From: Fragilariopsis cylindrus CCMP1102
Lineage: Eukaryota > Bacillariophyta > Bacillariophyceae > Bacillariales > Bacillariaceae
Reading direction: 5' to 3'
NCBI GenBank assembly: GCA_900095095.1
Contig: FMBT01000300.1
Span: forward strand, 496,001 to 560,000
Length of the DNA: 64,000 bases
Under the pieces are notes generated by a model. It did not search any database, was not told the DNA's origin, and was given only the letters and a program-made list of their open reading frames with translations. A program made the position numbers and the translations under genes. Shown one piece after another: positions 1 through 9,979 of the stretch (positions are counted from its first letter, which is position 1; each line of letters starts with the position of its first letter).

Positions 1-1147
1 TTGGTGTTGCTATCAAAGCCGATGCGTCCTCGAATTTTGCTGCAGCTGTTGAGGATAAGGATGAAGTGGTGTCGGAGGTAGGCAGACCAAGTCGAGGATA
101 AATCATATAATTTTGCTCCGATTTTGAAAAATCATCATCTTCACCATCGCTATCATCATCGGAATCCCTTCTAGGGGAACTATTAGGTCGTATTACTTGT
201 TTTGATTTCCAAGCTTCATTTCCCATCATTCCATTCATATCTGCTACACTCATAATCTCAGCAACAGAGAATTTGGCATCTACCATTCCTGTCCTCGCAT
301 CTTGGACCGTTATAAAATTATCAACTCTACCGATCCATACAACGTTCCGATCATCCAGGGTAGGCAGAGAGGATGCACTCCTTTCGTCTTCATCCTGCGT
401 GTTTTTGACAACACGAAGAATTTGCCCCGTCTCCCCGTCCAAAGCGGCTGCAGAAGATTGTCGAGAACCAACAAAAAATCGTCCATCGTCCAAAAAAGGA
501 GCCCTCGCCACAAGCTCCTTCACGGAAGTCGAAGTAGTTACATCATTTGTAGTAGTATAAACAGTACCGTCCACTGAAGGAACCGCTGTATAGCTTGCCA
601 AAGATGCGGACTTAGTGGTAGTAGTGGTAGATACCAATGGCCTTAGAATATAGCTAGCCTCCTCTGAAAGGGTTTTCGACGAGGTGGGCGGTTTCATATA
701 CGAAGAAGACGATGACGACGAAGCAGCAGTCTTCTCGGATTGTTTCCACAAGATCTGACCTGTTTCTTTGGAAATTCCAGCAACCGTTCCATCGACTGCT
801 ACGACAACAATGATCTCTGGTGGTGCCAATGCTCTTCCACTTCCCCCTTCACCGCCACTATCTTCGTCCTCTTGATCAAATGCTGCGTCTTTGTTATTTT
901 TTTCGGAGAAGATCAAAGGGTCATCATCATCATCATCATCATCATCACCATCGAAGTCATCTAAATTCACTATATTGTCTTCCGATGCTGATGCTGATGC
1001 TGATGCTGATGTTGCTGCTACTGATGCGCCAATCTGTGACGATATCGCACAGCAGGCTAGACATACCAATAATAATGTAGGCAGTAATAGTCTACCCCTT
1101 TTCTTTCGGAAATGCGCCGAGTCAACGATTTCTTCGCTGCTTTTCAT
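1..1147 (-). CDS. ER stress sensor kinase (IRE1/PERK type), luminal N-terminal part, cut by window edge
   Basis: An open frame runs leftward from an ATG at 1147 to the window edge (about 382 codons) without a stop; the C-terminus lies outside. The N-terminus has a hydrophobic signal segment (LLLPTLLLVCLACC, about residues 20-33), a Ser/Ala repeat and a run of nine Asp. PQQ-like beta-propeller blades follow: VVAVDGTVAGISKETGQILW near residue 115, SVDGTVYT near 190, ALDGETGQIL near 230 and VWIGRVDNFITVQDARTG near 270. The last string is typical of the IRE1 and PERK luminal domain, which senses unfolded protein in the ER lumen. The transmembrane and kinase parts are not visible, so IRE1 (splicing/RNase output) and PERK (eIF2-alpha kinase) cannot be told apart. 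The family call is fairly secure; the exact member is not. Confidence 0.75.
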   Translation of the reverse strand, partial: MKSSEEIVDSAHFRKKRGRLLLPTLLLVCLACCAISSQIGASVAATSASASASASEDNIVNLDDFDGDDDDDDDDDPLIFSEKNNKDAAFDQEDEDSGGEGGSGRALAPPEIIVVVAVDGTVAGISKETGQILWKQSEKTAASSSSSSSYMKPPTSSKTLSEEASYILRPLVSTTTTTKSASLASYTAVPSVDGTVYTTTNDVTTSTSVKELVARAPFLDDGRFFVGSRQSSAAALDGETGQILRVVKNTQDEDERSASSLPTLDDRNVVWIGRVDNFITVQDARTGMVDAKFSVAEIMSVADMNGMMGNEAWKSKQVIRPNSSPRRDSDDDSDGEDDDFSKSEQNYMIYPRLGLPTSDTTSSLSSTAAAKFEDASALIATP

Positions 1148-2631
1148 TCTCTCCTATCCGTTCTTATCTTTTCCCTCCTCTCTTCTATTCCTTATATTTT
1201 ATTTTGCCGTGTATTCATTATTCATTGTGTCGAATTGTCTCATCCGATTTGTTGCTGTTTTACTTGGTAAAGTAATGTTAATAATGATGTTTGTTACGGT
1301 GGTATGTTTAATGTTTAATGTACAATTGATATTTTCAATGGGTGTGTATGCATTTTCAATTATTTTTTCAACAGCTCTATTAAAATATAAAACGAATGAA
1401 TGATTACGACTGTATGTGATGATGGCGTTTTGTAACGTTACAATTCTGAAACGTGGGACTTCTATTTTATGGCATTACTACTACTACTATACTGTAGCTG
1501 CAACAAGCTAGGTAGTAGATCTCAAAAATAGGCATGACACTAAATGTTATCACTAAATGATATCATAACACAGTTTAGGTCAAGTGATTTTCTATTAGAT
1601 AGCTAAACTCAACCCCCTGCACAGAGCCTACCTGAGGGAATAAATCTTGCCAGCTGAAATTGCTGAATGTAGAAGAAGAGTAGTTACAAAATAAAATAAA
1701 TTGTGTGACATCATGGTATAATGCAAGATAGAAATGAAGACTAACAACACATCATGATCAATAGCAAGATATAAGAAATAAATACTAACAACAACATCCT
1801 CTTGCAATCATGAATGTAATTATCATTTGATGATTCTGATCAATCATGAGCCAGACAGTTGGAGTAGGACTGAGTACACACTTGTTTGGTGGTCTAGTTC
1901 TACTGCAATGAAACTGATGGTAGTGATAGAAATAATCTCTACTCTTAATTCAGACCTACTTTGTGTAAGATCTCTAAAATAGATTATATATCACCTACAA
2001 CTCCATTTCATTTCAACAATACACTCAATTTGGCTGTCCTATTTCCCTCTACCACCTCTTATCAGGATTCCAGTTCACTCTCTCAGATACAATACAAATA
2101 TACAAATACTACTACTACTTCTAATGAAAAACAATTTTCAGATCTTTCTAAAACCAATAATGCTATCAGTAGAAGGGGGGTTGAGTACTCCTTCCTCCCT
2201 TCTAAACATGTCCTCCAGCCGCAGCTGCTGTATGATACTGTTGGTTCCACCCTCACTTTGTTCCCACCCTGTTTGCCTCAGGGGTCATGGCATGATGGCC
2301 CCTGGTTTTTGTGTATTGCCTTTCCTTATTGGGGGTACGTTAATGTGGTATTAAGGCTATCTATCGTACCGCTGATCACACGGTGTGGATGCTTGGGATG
2401 GGTCTGTGACCAAATTTGGATCGTGTGTCCTGACATTATGCCCGACGTTTTTGTCGTAGTAGCACATATCGTCACAGTTGCAGTCAATAAAATAAAAAAT
2501 CTCAATTTTTCTTTGAAAACGCAAACGAAACTTCAAAACGTCAAAACAACGATCTGATAAAACGGGACCAAAGAGCACATCATAGCTACATCATAAACAA
2601 CCAACGGCAACAACCAAAGAACTAACGAAAA
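1148..2631. other. Intergenic, no gene recognised
   Basis: Divergent spacer between the ER stress sensor (-) and the BAR protein (+), so it should hold both promoters. It is AT-rich, with pyrimidine-rich DNA at 1150-1250. About 2160-2420 is less AT-rich than its surroundings but resembles no RNA gene I know. A long + frame over 1961-2557 has no recognisable domain. Confidence 0.5.
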
Positions 2632-2834
2632 ATGCAACCAGAGACAGAGATAGAGAAGACTCCGGAAATGACCGATGAGCCTGAGGACGGTGACTGGGTG
2701 GCGTCCTCCCTCCCCCAGATACAGACGAGGAAGGAGGTGAAATTATTCCTCCAGCTCCTCCGATCGAGGGAGAAGAAAATGCCGAAGAGGAAGACGAAAC
2801 GATGATGATGATGATGATGATTGGATGATGATGG

Positions 2835-4092
2835 ATGATGGATGATGACCTAGATATCGTTGAAGATACCGATGAAAGTCCAGGAGCATTGGTGGAAGAA
2901 GAAAAGACGGTTATACCAATTGTGAACCCATACAAGCCACGAGCACCACCAAAAGGTCTACAAAAGGACGATGAAGAAGTACCCGATTTCTCTCAATACA
3001 AGACGAATGTGGCAGAACGTCTATGGAGGGCAAGAAAGGAAGCCGAGAAATTAGGGGCGACGGCGGGTCCTCATTTAATACCACTTACACAAGAATATCA
3101 GCTATGGCGGAAGGAAATGGGTATATTGAACAAATACATTGCCGAGTATAAGGCAGCGATGCATGATTTGTCAGAAAAGCGGAATCAGGTAAATAATACA
3201 AATAAAGAGAGAACATGATCACATCATAGTTTTCGGATGTTCTTACTCCGTACTGCTGGTGTCAGTTACATTGTTGGGATTCCTGTTTATGTTATTTTTA
3301 ACGAAGTTGGAGCTCATTCATATCTCGTTCTTTCTTAAATTCTCTCTTAAAATGAAAATGATACTAAATTATGAATGATGTAAATAACATACGTACCGAT
3401 AGTTATTCACGCAGTACGCCAAAATGACTGAGGATACGCCTCTTTTTGATCATATTGGTAAGCCATTGATAGCGGAGCAGAAATCTGAAGCGGAACAAAG
3501 CGGAGAATTTATCGAATCGCGAACCAAGTCAATAATGAAAGTAGCGGAGCAGATTGGACCAGGATCTCTTGTGGCACATCAGCAATTGTCTGTAATGCAC
3601 CAAAAACTTGATGAAGTAGATTTCGACAACCACGTTGTTGATTACATTGACGAATGGGAAACGGTTGTAACATCTCAGTTGGACGATGAAGTGAAGGCTA
3701 TTCGTGAGCTTGCTAAAAATAGAGGAAAATACTTTGAAAAGGTGGGCAAGCTCCGTGTAAAGGTTAACTCAATCGAACATAGAAGGAAGCAGGATGCTCC
3801 AAAGAAGTTGACAGATCAATTGGATCGTAACGAGAAAAAATTGGAGGAATGCGATGTATTGTACGAGAAAAAGGCCAATGAGGTTTCTATTGAGTTGTAC
3901 GAGGCTACCAGGAGAAGTTGGGTTGACTTATACCCAGTAATTAAGAATGCTATGAAGTTCGAGATCAACCGAGTCGGTCGAGAAAGTTCAACTTATGGCA
4001 GCTTTCACAATACCTTAGATGCACTGAAAATCGACTACAAAGATGCGACGAAAGATACTGCCGATGCACCGAATACTGGAAGCGCTTTATGA
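2835..4092 (+). CDS. BAR-domain (sorting-nexin-like) membrane-curvature protein
   Basis: Two exons, 2835-3188 and 3415-4092, joined in phase 0 across a 226-nt GT-AG intron (NQ|YAKM), give 343 aa. An acidic N-terminus is followed by NPYKPRAPP, then a long helical region with heptad-like spacing and many Lys/Glu, ending with VDLYPVIKNAMKFEINR and YGSFHNTLDALKID. This is the layout of a BAR domain, which dimerises and binds curved membrane; no PX domain is visible. The start is uncertain. An ATG at 2632 opens another frame (MQPETEIEKTPEMTDEPEDG), and from about 2700 to 2790 the gene's own frame reads as plausible acidic protein (PPPDTDEEGGEIIPPAPP) before two TGA codons in a GAT repeat at 2826-2831. 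The true N-terminus may extend upstream if small indels are present. Confidence 0.7.
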
Positions 4093-4380
4093 AAAGTAAA
4101 ATTAAAATTCCCATCATAATTTAAAAAAACGTAACATAGTTTAATGGAGTAAGTAAGTTATAACAACTAGTATTTGAATAAAACTATTCCATTGCTTTAG
4201 CACTCTTCTGTCAATTTTATTGAGTATTAGATTCTGATACGTTAACAATATTCTTGTATCTGTTCAAAAAAACGAAATTAAAGTAAATGATTATTTTATG
4301 TCCAAATGCCTACACATTGTGCTGTAGCCCTCAGAAGAAGTTAGCTGAAAAACTAACGAAAGTAACATATAGCTACATCT

Positions 4381-5894
4381 TTAATCTTTCTTCATTGTAA
4401 CTTTCAATCGTTCGCATGCTTCCAAGATTGATGCCCTTGGCGCAAAAGCACTCAATCGCAAGAAACCTTCTCCTCCTGGTCCAAAACCTGCTCCTGGAAT
4501 AGTAACGACTTGTGCCTTTTCTAAGATCATGTTAAAGGCATCCCAAGAACTTCCATCTAGCTCCACAAAGATATAAGGGGCATCAACTCCACCGTGGACT
4601 GGATATCCAAGTTCTTCAAAGGTATCACGTAGAACTTTTGCATTTTCCAAATAGTAATCAATGAGTTCGCTAATTTCCTTTTGTCCCTCTTCGTCCAGAC
4701 ACGCCAAACCACCTGCCTGAACAATGCAAGAAGCACCGTTAAAGGCTGTTGTCATGACACGGTTGAAATCATCTCGGACCAAACTACCATCACTGTACTT
4801 CAATCCCGCTGGAACAACTGTCCAACCAAGACGCACACCTGTAAAACCAGCATATTTAGAGAATGAGTTTACTTCAATTGCACAATCCTTGGCACCCTCA
4901 ATTTCAAAAATAGATTTGGGGACATCTTTTGAGCGAATAAATGGAGCATACGCAGCATCAAATACAAGAATTGATCCTCGCTCTTTGCATAATTTGACAA
5001 TTCCTGTTAACTGTTCCTTGGTGGCCGCAGCACCAGTGGGGTTGCTGAGTAAGTAGTAGAAACAAGATTTAAAAAAAATGTAACAACCATGAGTATTATT
5101 TTCTGGAAAGATAATTCTCAGACAGTAACTATATTTTCGAGATGGCATTTCTTCTTCTACGAAAGTAAACAATTAATAACGACGATAACTCACTTAGGAG
5201 AACATAAATAGACGACATCGGCACGGGGTAAATTTGCGTAATCTGGGAAGAATCCATTTTCAGGACCACATTTCATGTATACAATATTATCGTATTGCAT
5301 AGTTTCTGGATCTTGGTTTCCAGTTTGTCCCATCATGACAGAAGTGTCGACATAAACAGGATAGGAAGGATCCTGAACAGCACTAATGACCTTCGGTCCG
5401 AACATTTGTTGAACTCTCATGATATCACATTTAGCACCGTCACTAACATAGACTTCGGAGGGATCGATAAGATCGTTATACAAAACTGATGCGATTTTTT
5501 CTCTTAATGCAGCCTGTCCCTGTTCGGGTCCGTATCCAATGTACCCTTCCTGGGTACCGAGTCTCTTTGCTCCTTCAACTAGGCCATTCAAAATATGAGG
5601 AGGAATAGGCATGGTAGTATCTCCAATACCAAGAGAGATAATACGATCGGCCATTTCAGGATTTTCTTCAAGATAGGCATTACGACGACGACCGATCTCT
5701 GGAAAGAGGTAGCCACCGGCTAACTTGGCAAAGTTTTCATTTCGGTCGACTTGGGATACGGCTGGATCAGCCGCTGTCGAAAAAACGGCAGTGCTGACTG
5801 ACTGCCGTCCCCCTTGAGGAGCGAAGGCAAATGCAGTAGAGCTAGAAGCAGACAAAGCTGCGACGGCGCAAACAATAGAGGAAGTGAATTTCAT
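4381..5894 (-). CDS. dapL: LL-diaminopimelate aminotransferase, plastid-targeted
   Basis: Exons 5194-5894 and 4381-5044 join in phase 2 across a 149-nt intron (donor GTGAGT), restoring LCSPNNPTG, a class I/II aminotransferase motif; total 454 aa. The enzyme makes LL-2,6-diaminopimelate from tetrahydrodipicolinate and glutamate in plastid lysine synthesis (DapL/AGD2 family, PLP-dependent). Visible motifs include the glycine-rich start (SLGIGDTTMPIPPHI), substrate-site EGYIGYGPEQGQ, and NSFSKYAGFTGVRLGW with the PLP lysine near residue 297. The N-terminus carries a signal peptide ending in AFAFAPQ, a variant of the diatom ASAFAP plastid motif. The ATG at 5894 supplies exactly that leader. Reading the intron through gives a false stop. 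Confidence 0.93.
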
Positions 5895-6578
5895 TTTTTA
5901 ATATCGAATCTATCTGAAATAATGAAATATAAGAATTGTGACACTACAGCAGAGAAGGAAGTACACTTGACTTGTACAAGTACGTCGTTATTCATTTGCA
6001 CGTTCACAAGCGTCCTCACATTCCTCTCGGAGGGAAATGTAGCATTAAAAACACCGTGTTCGAAGCATGCACACATTACTGACGCGCGAAGAAAAAAAAA
6101 CTCGAGAATTTGAATTTTCATATGAAGAAGATCCATCCATCTTCTTGACTTTTTACTTCTTTTTACTTCTTGAAACGAGTGGACAGCCAACGATATCTCA
6201 TAGAATACACGACTAACTACCGGGACTGAGAATCATATACACATACCATACTAGCATACTCTACTATAGTACTAACTACACAGGCGTACCGTTGCTGCCA
6301 CTTTGTTTCTATTCCTTCATACTGTACTCTACCAATCTTAAAATCTATTCGTGCCAGCATCGATCAGGTAAACTGTTAGTTGGCTATTGAAACTCTATTT
6401 CACTGATGTGGCTGTCTAAATTTGTTGAATAGGTAAAATAAATACTATAAATTAGTATTTTGTTTATTTTTGTTAAGCGAATAAATTTTTAGTAAAGCGA
6501 ATAAATTTTTATTTTATTTTTATATTATACAGAGTTATACAATTATCAGAGGCGACGTTATCCTTTTAGGTCGAAGAA
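5895..6578. other. Intergenic with a short direct repeat
   Basis: It lies upstream of the aminotransferase and downstream of the epimerase, both minus strand. A direct repeat of about 17 nt (AGCGAATAAATTTTTA) occurs twice near 6477-6515, and CTTTTTACTT is repeated at 6147-6170. No gene is seen. Confidence 0.5.
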
Positions 6579-7802
6579 TTATACAACCGTCATTATTTCA
6601 AGTTTTGACACGGGTGATCGTATTATCTCTTGTTCAACAATCTCAGCTTCGTTATCATCAACGGCATAAGTTTTCTTATACCATTCAGCCGTACGACGAA
6701 TACCTTCTTCGAATGGAATCAGGGATGTGTAACCAAGCATATGCTTGGCTTTGGCAACATCAGCACAAGTATATGGAACATCTCCTGGCTGGTCAGGCAA
6801 TAACTCAATGATTGCCTTCTTGCCTACGTGCTTTTGGACAAGTCCAATAAACTTCTTGAGTGAAGTACCTTCGCCCTTGCCAAGATTAAAAACTTCGTAG
6901 TTGTGTTGTCGGTCAATCGAACGAATTACACCATCTACAATATCATCAATATAGGTATAATCACGGCTAGATGAACCATCACCATACTGCTGCATTTCCA
7001 CACCGCGACTGACGCGATCGATGAATTTGAACGGGGCCATATCAGGACGACCACCAGGACCATAAACAGTGAAGAATCTTAATCCGGTGACATTCAATTG
7101 GTATAAATGATGGTAGGTATAAGCTAAGAGTTCACATGTTTTTTTCGACGCAGCATATGGGCTTACTGGATAATCAACCACCTCGTCTTCTGAAAAGAAT
7201 GCCGATTTCGAACCACCATACACTGAAGATGATGACGCAAAGACGAAATTTTCTACACCATATTTGTGCGACAATTCCATTAGCAACGTTGTAGCGGTAA
7301 TATTTGAATGAATGTAGATGAATGGATCTTGAATAGATGGACGGACACCAGCTCGAGCTGCCATATGACATATCCACTTGGGATTTTCATTCATGAAGAT
7401 TTTTTCCATAAGGTCTCTATCGCAAATATCTCCGCGATAAATAGTAACTCGTCCTTTTTCGGGGTAAGCGTCTTGGAGTTGCTTCAGGTTGGATTCCTTG
7501 ATACGAACATCGTAGTAATCATTGATCTCATCAATAATGACGACATCATCTCCACGAGCGAGAAGTTCTTCGGCAACATGGCTTCCGATGAAGCCAGCGC
7601 CGCCCGTAACAAGTACTTTCTTGTATCCAACGTGCGGTTCAATTATTTCAGAATCCATCCATGACTTGTGGTTGGTATCGATCGATCCTGATGAAACTGA
7701 AGAAGCCGGCGAGTCATTAAACGATTCTCCATTCATGGAAGATGTAGAATTTGTGTCGAGACTTACGTCGTCGAGAGGTTTGGTATTTGTTGTTGCAATC
7801 AT
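6579..7802 (-). CDS. UDP-glucuronate 4-epimerase-like NAD-dependent sugar epimerase
   Basis: Single exon, 407 aa, ATG at 7802. This is an extended short-chain dehydrogenase. The Rossmann motif GGAGFIGSH lies at residues 67-75, followed by NDYYDVRIKESNL, typical of UDP-glucuronate epimerases (NDYYD). The catalytic YxxxK is in SPYAASKKTCE near residue 215, and SSSVYG and RDYTYIDDIVDGV are also present. The family interconverts UDP-glucuronate and UDP-galacturonate for acidic polysaccharides. There is no signal or membrane segment, unlike the Golgi-anchored plant GAE enzymes. The Ser-rich first 60 residues look disordered. UDP-galactose 4-epimerase or another nucleotide-sugar epimerase is a less likely alternative. 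Confidence 0.88.
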   Translation of the reverse strand: MIATTNTKPLDDVSLDTNSTSSMNGESFNDSPASSVSSGSIDTNHKSWMDSEIIEPHVGYKKVLVTGGAGFIGSHVAEELLARGDDVVIIDEINDYYDVRIKESNLKQLQDAYPEKGRVTIYRGDICDRDLMEKIFMNENPKWICHMAARAGVRPSIQDPFIYIHSNITATTLLMELSHKYGVENFVFASSSSVYGGSKSAFFSEDEVVDYPVSPYAASKKTCELLAYTYHHLYQLNVTGLRFFTVYGPGGRPDMAPFKFIDRVSRGVEMQQYGDGSSSRDYTYIDDIVDGVIRSIDRQHNYEVFNLGKGEGTSLKKFIGLVQKHVGKKAIIELLPDQPGDVPYTCADVAKAKHMLGYTSLIPFEEGIRRTAEWYKKTYAVDDNEAEIVEQEIIRSPVSKLEIMTVV

Positions 7803-9630
7803 GGTCGTATTTTTCTTTTATTTACAAAAATTGATGAACGTTGGTTTGTAATGTTGATTGTAGTGGAAGTATTTGAGAAGTGGACAAATTATTTTTTATG
7901 AGAATATTAATAATGTTTAAGTTGTTGTACGGAATTTTTATTACACTAGAAGAAAAAAAGAATTGTTTTCGACTTTGGTTGAGAGCGAGCGAATGACGAT
8001 GAAAAGATTCGATGGAGCCTGAGCGTGTTTGAATTTTTGCTTTCTGACTATTCTTTTATGGTCCACGAGCCAACCACGAAATAATAGACCTCACAAAGAG
8101 GTCCAAACTAGCAAAAATCAGAATGAGACGATGATGATTCTCGACGATTTTACACATGCCTTCTCTTTTTTTTTTGCGTCAGCCTCCACGACTGGATCTG
8201 ACTGCATCGGGATTTTTAATTCGCCCTATTTTGTGTTGTTATCCTTAAAACCTAGAGAGACAACACGGACCTCGTCATCACCTCAAGCGCTGACGAGGAG
8301 GAGATTCTGTTCTTCTTAGTCGCGCAACTTGGCGCGATAAAACCTCAGCACCAACCCAGCAGTACTACTTCTAGGTAGCACACAATTTCTGACAAATAAA
8401 TGCATACAATTCTTCTTTTGATGATGACGAGAGTGATACAGTAAGTGCGCATGACGCACGTCGCCTCCTCACTACAAATAAAATATTATGTGAAGTTTAA
8501 TGTATGGCTGGTAATTGATGAGAAATGAAATGATCCTTCATGCTCTCGTTGTCGTTACTGTATTGTGTTTATAAATTTATCTATGCAATAGGGAAATATA
8601 TTAATAACAATTCAACAAGGATTATAGTATATGGTATGGTATATAGTAGTATATAGTCTCTTCAAGCACTATATAGCCATGGCATATAAAAAGTGTATAG
8701 TAGGACTATGACTATTGTATCTCTACACCATCCACCATTGATTAATTGTTGTCATGGTATTTTTGGGGGAGATGAGCATTTTCTATAGAAAGCATTTTCT
8801 GAATTTTTTGTAAATGTCAGCTTGTCCGTTTGCCAAGATTTGCATTGGCTTGAATGGAAAATCTTGATGAGGATTTCCTATCGGTGCATCACTTTTGTCA
8901 GAGTCACAAATATTTTAAAAGACACAGCGCAAAAAAAGATGATTTGTTTATGCAACATGTTTGTTGTGCATCCATAGTTGTTTGTTTGTTGTTGTGATAA
9001 TATTGCTAGCTTTATTTTATACTGTGTTAGTTAGTATAGTAGCAAGGACAGTGTAGTGTAGTGGTGTACTGGAATAATCAATAGACTTTTGCAGTATTCC
9101 TTTTCTCCAACACCGACAACAGCATGCACGCATCCACCCATTCAATCATCTGTCTGTCTGTCAACAATACAGAAGATATCTTATGTGCATTCTTCATGAT
9201 TAGTAAAATGTTGTTTACACACCATTTTGTGATGTTGTCCCCCAATTAAAATCCAACTAAATTGTTTACAATGTGAAGGATGGTTAGAGTGTGTAAATTT
9301 CAAGAGAGAGGAGGAGGAAAGAAATGATGCAGAACTCAAATGCCCTCTCCCAAGGTAAAAATAATCAAGGATGGTATGTTTTATAATCAAGAATGATAGC
9401 ATGTTTTATTATTATTAAAGTTACTACCTGTATGTTTGCGCACTGCTTGAGGTGAGATAATCTATAATCTCCAACCACTTACTTTTCACAAATAGTCTGT
9501 TATCTTCCTGCACATTGTACTATTTTGGCTACCTTCTTGTAGACCAATATATAGACTATGATGTATGATGAGTGAAGGGAGTCTTCTTGTTCCTGTTAAT
9601 AAAACAAAAAATAAAACAAAAAGACAAAAA
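7803..9630. other. Long intergenic region, no protein gene recognised
   Basis: It begins at the 5' side of the epimerase gene and ends at the 3' end of the 5S rRNA gene. It holds AT-rich DNA, short TATAGTA-type repeats at about 8625-8665 and a GTCT repeat near 9150. Frames at 8029-8319 and 9181-9402 show no domain and lack a credible initiation context. Confidence 0.5.
9626..9630 (-). terminator. RNA polymerase III terminator of the 5S gene
   Basis: Five A on the + strand read as TTTTT on the minus strand, directly after the 3' end of the 5S rRNA. This is the usual Pol III stop signal. A second T run follows a few bases further on. Confidence 0.75.
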
Positions 9631-9748
9631 GAGAACAACACCCAGGATTCCAACGTGGTCCCCCACCGTAGTACTAACTGGGCCCGAACATGCTTAACTT
9701 CGCTGAGCAGACGGGAAGCGGTGCTGTCATGTTGGTATGGTCGTTCTC
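9631..9748 (-). rRNA. 5S ribosomal RNA (nuclear type)
   Basis: About 118 nt on the minus strand. It shows the conserved blocks of eukaryotic 5S rRNA: CCATACCA near the 5' end, AGCGAAGTTAAGCATG in the internal control region, TCGGGCCCAGTTAGTACT, GGGGGACCACG, and GGAATCCTGGGTG near the 3' end. The first bases (GAGAACGAC) pair with the last (GTTGTTCTC) to form helix I, which fixes the ends. A T-run terminator follows at once. Only one copy is seen and no other rRNA is nearby, so it is a dispersed or solitary locus rather than part of an rDNA unit. It may be a functional copy, because the stems appear intact. Transcription would be by Pol III from internal promoter elements. Confidence 0.92.
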
Positions 9749-9979
9749 TCTACGTACACCGAAATTTAGGTATATAATCTATCATAGGTAGAATATTCTT
9801 AATTTGTGTCTAGCGCACTAGTTAGACTGGACTATCCTATGGAAGTCTACTGTACTACTCTTCATCATCGAATCACAAGAAAGTAAATCAGCAACTATTT
9901 GTTGATCGAGGGATCTCGATATCGTAGAAAGAATCGTATGAGTAGGTAGTTAGCCATAGGGATCGTACGAAAAGAAATA

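Noticed and set aside
1961-2557. 198-codon + frame
   Set aside because: It begins at a non-ATG codon, has no domain and covers a spacer with mixed composition.
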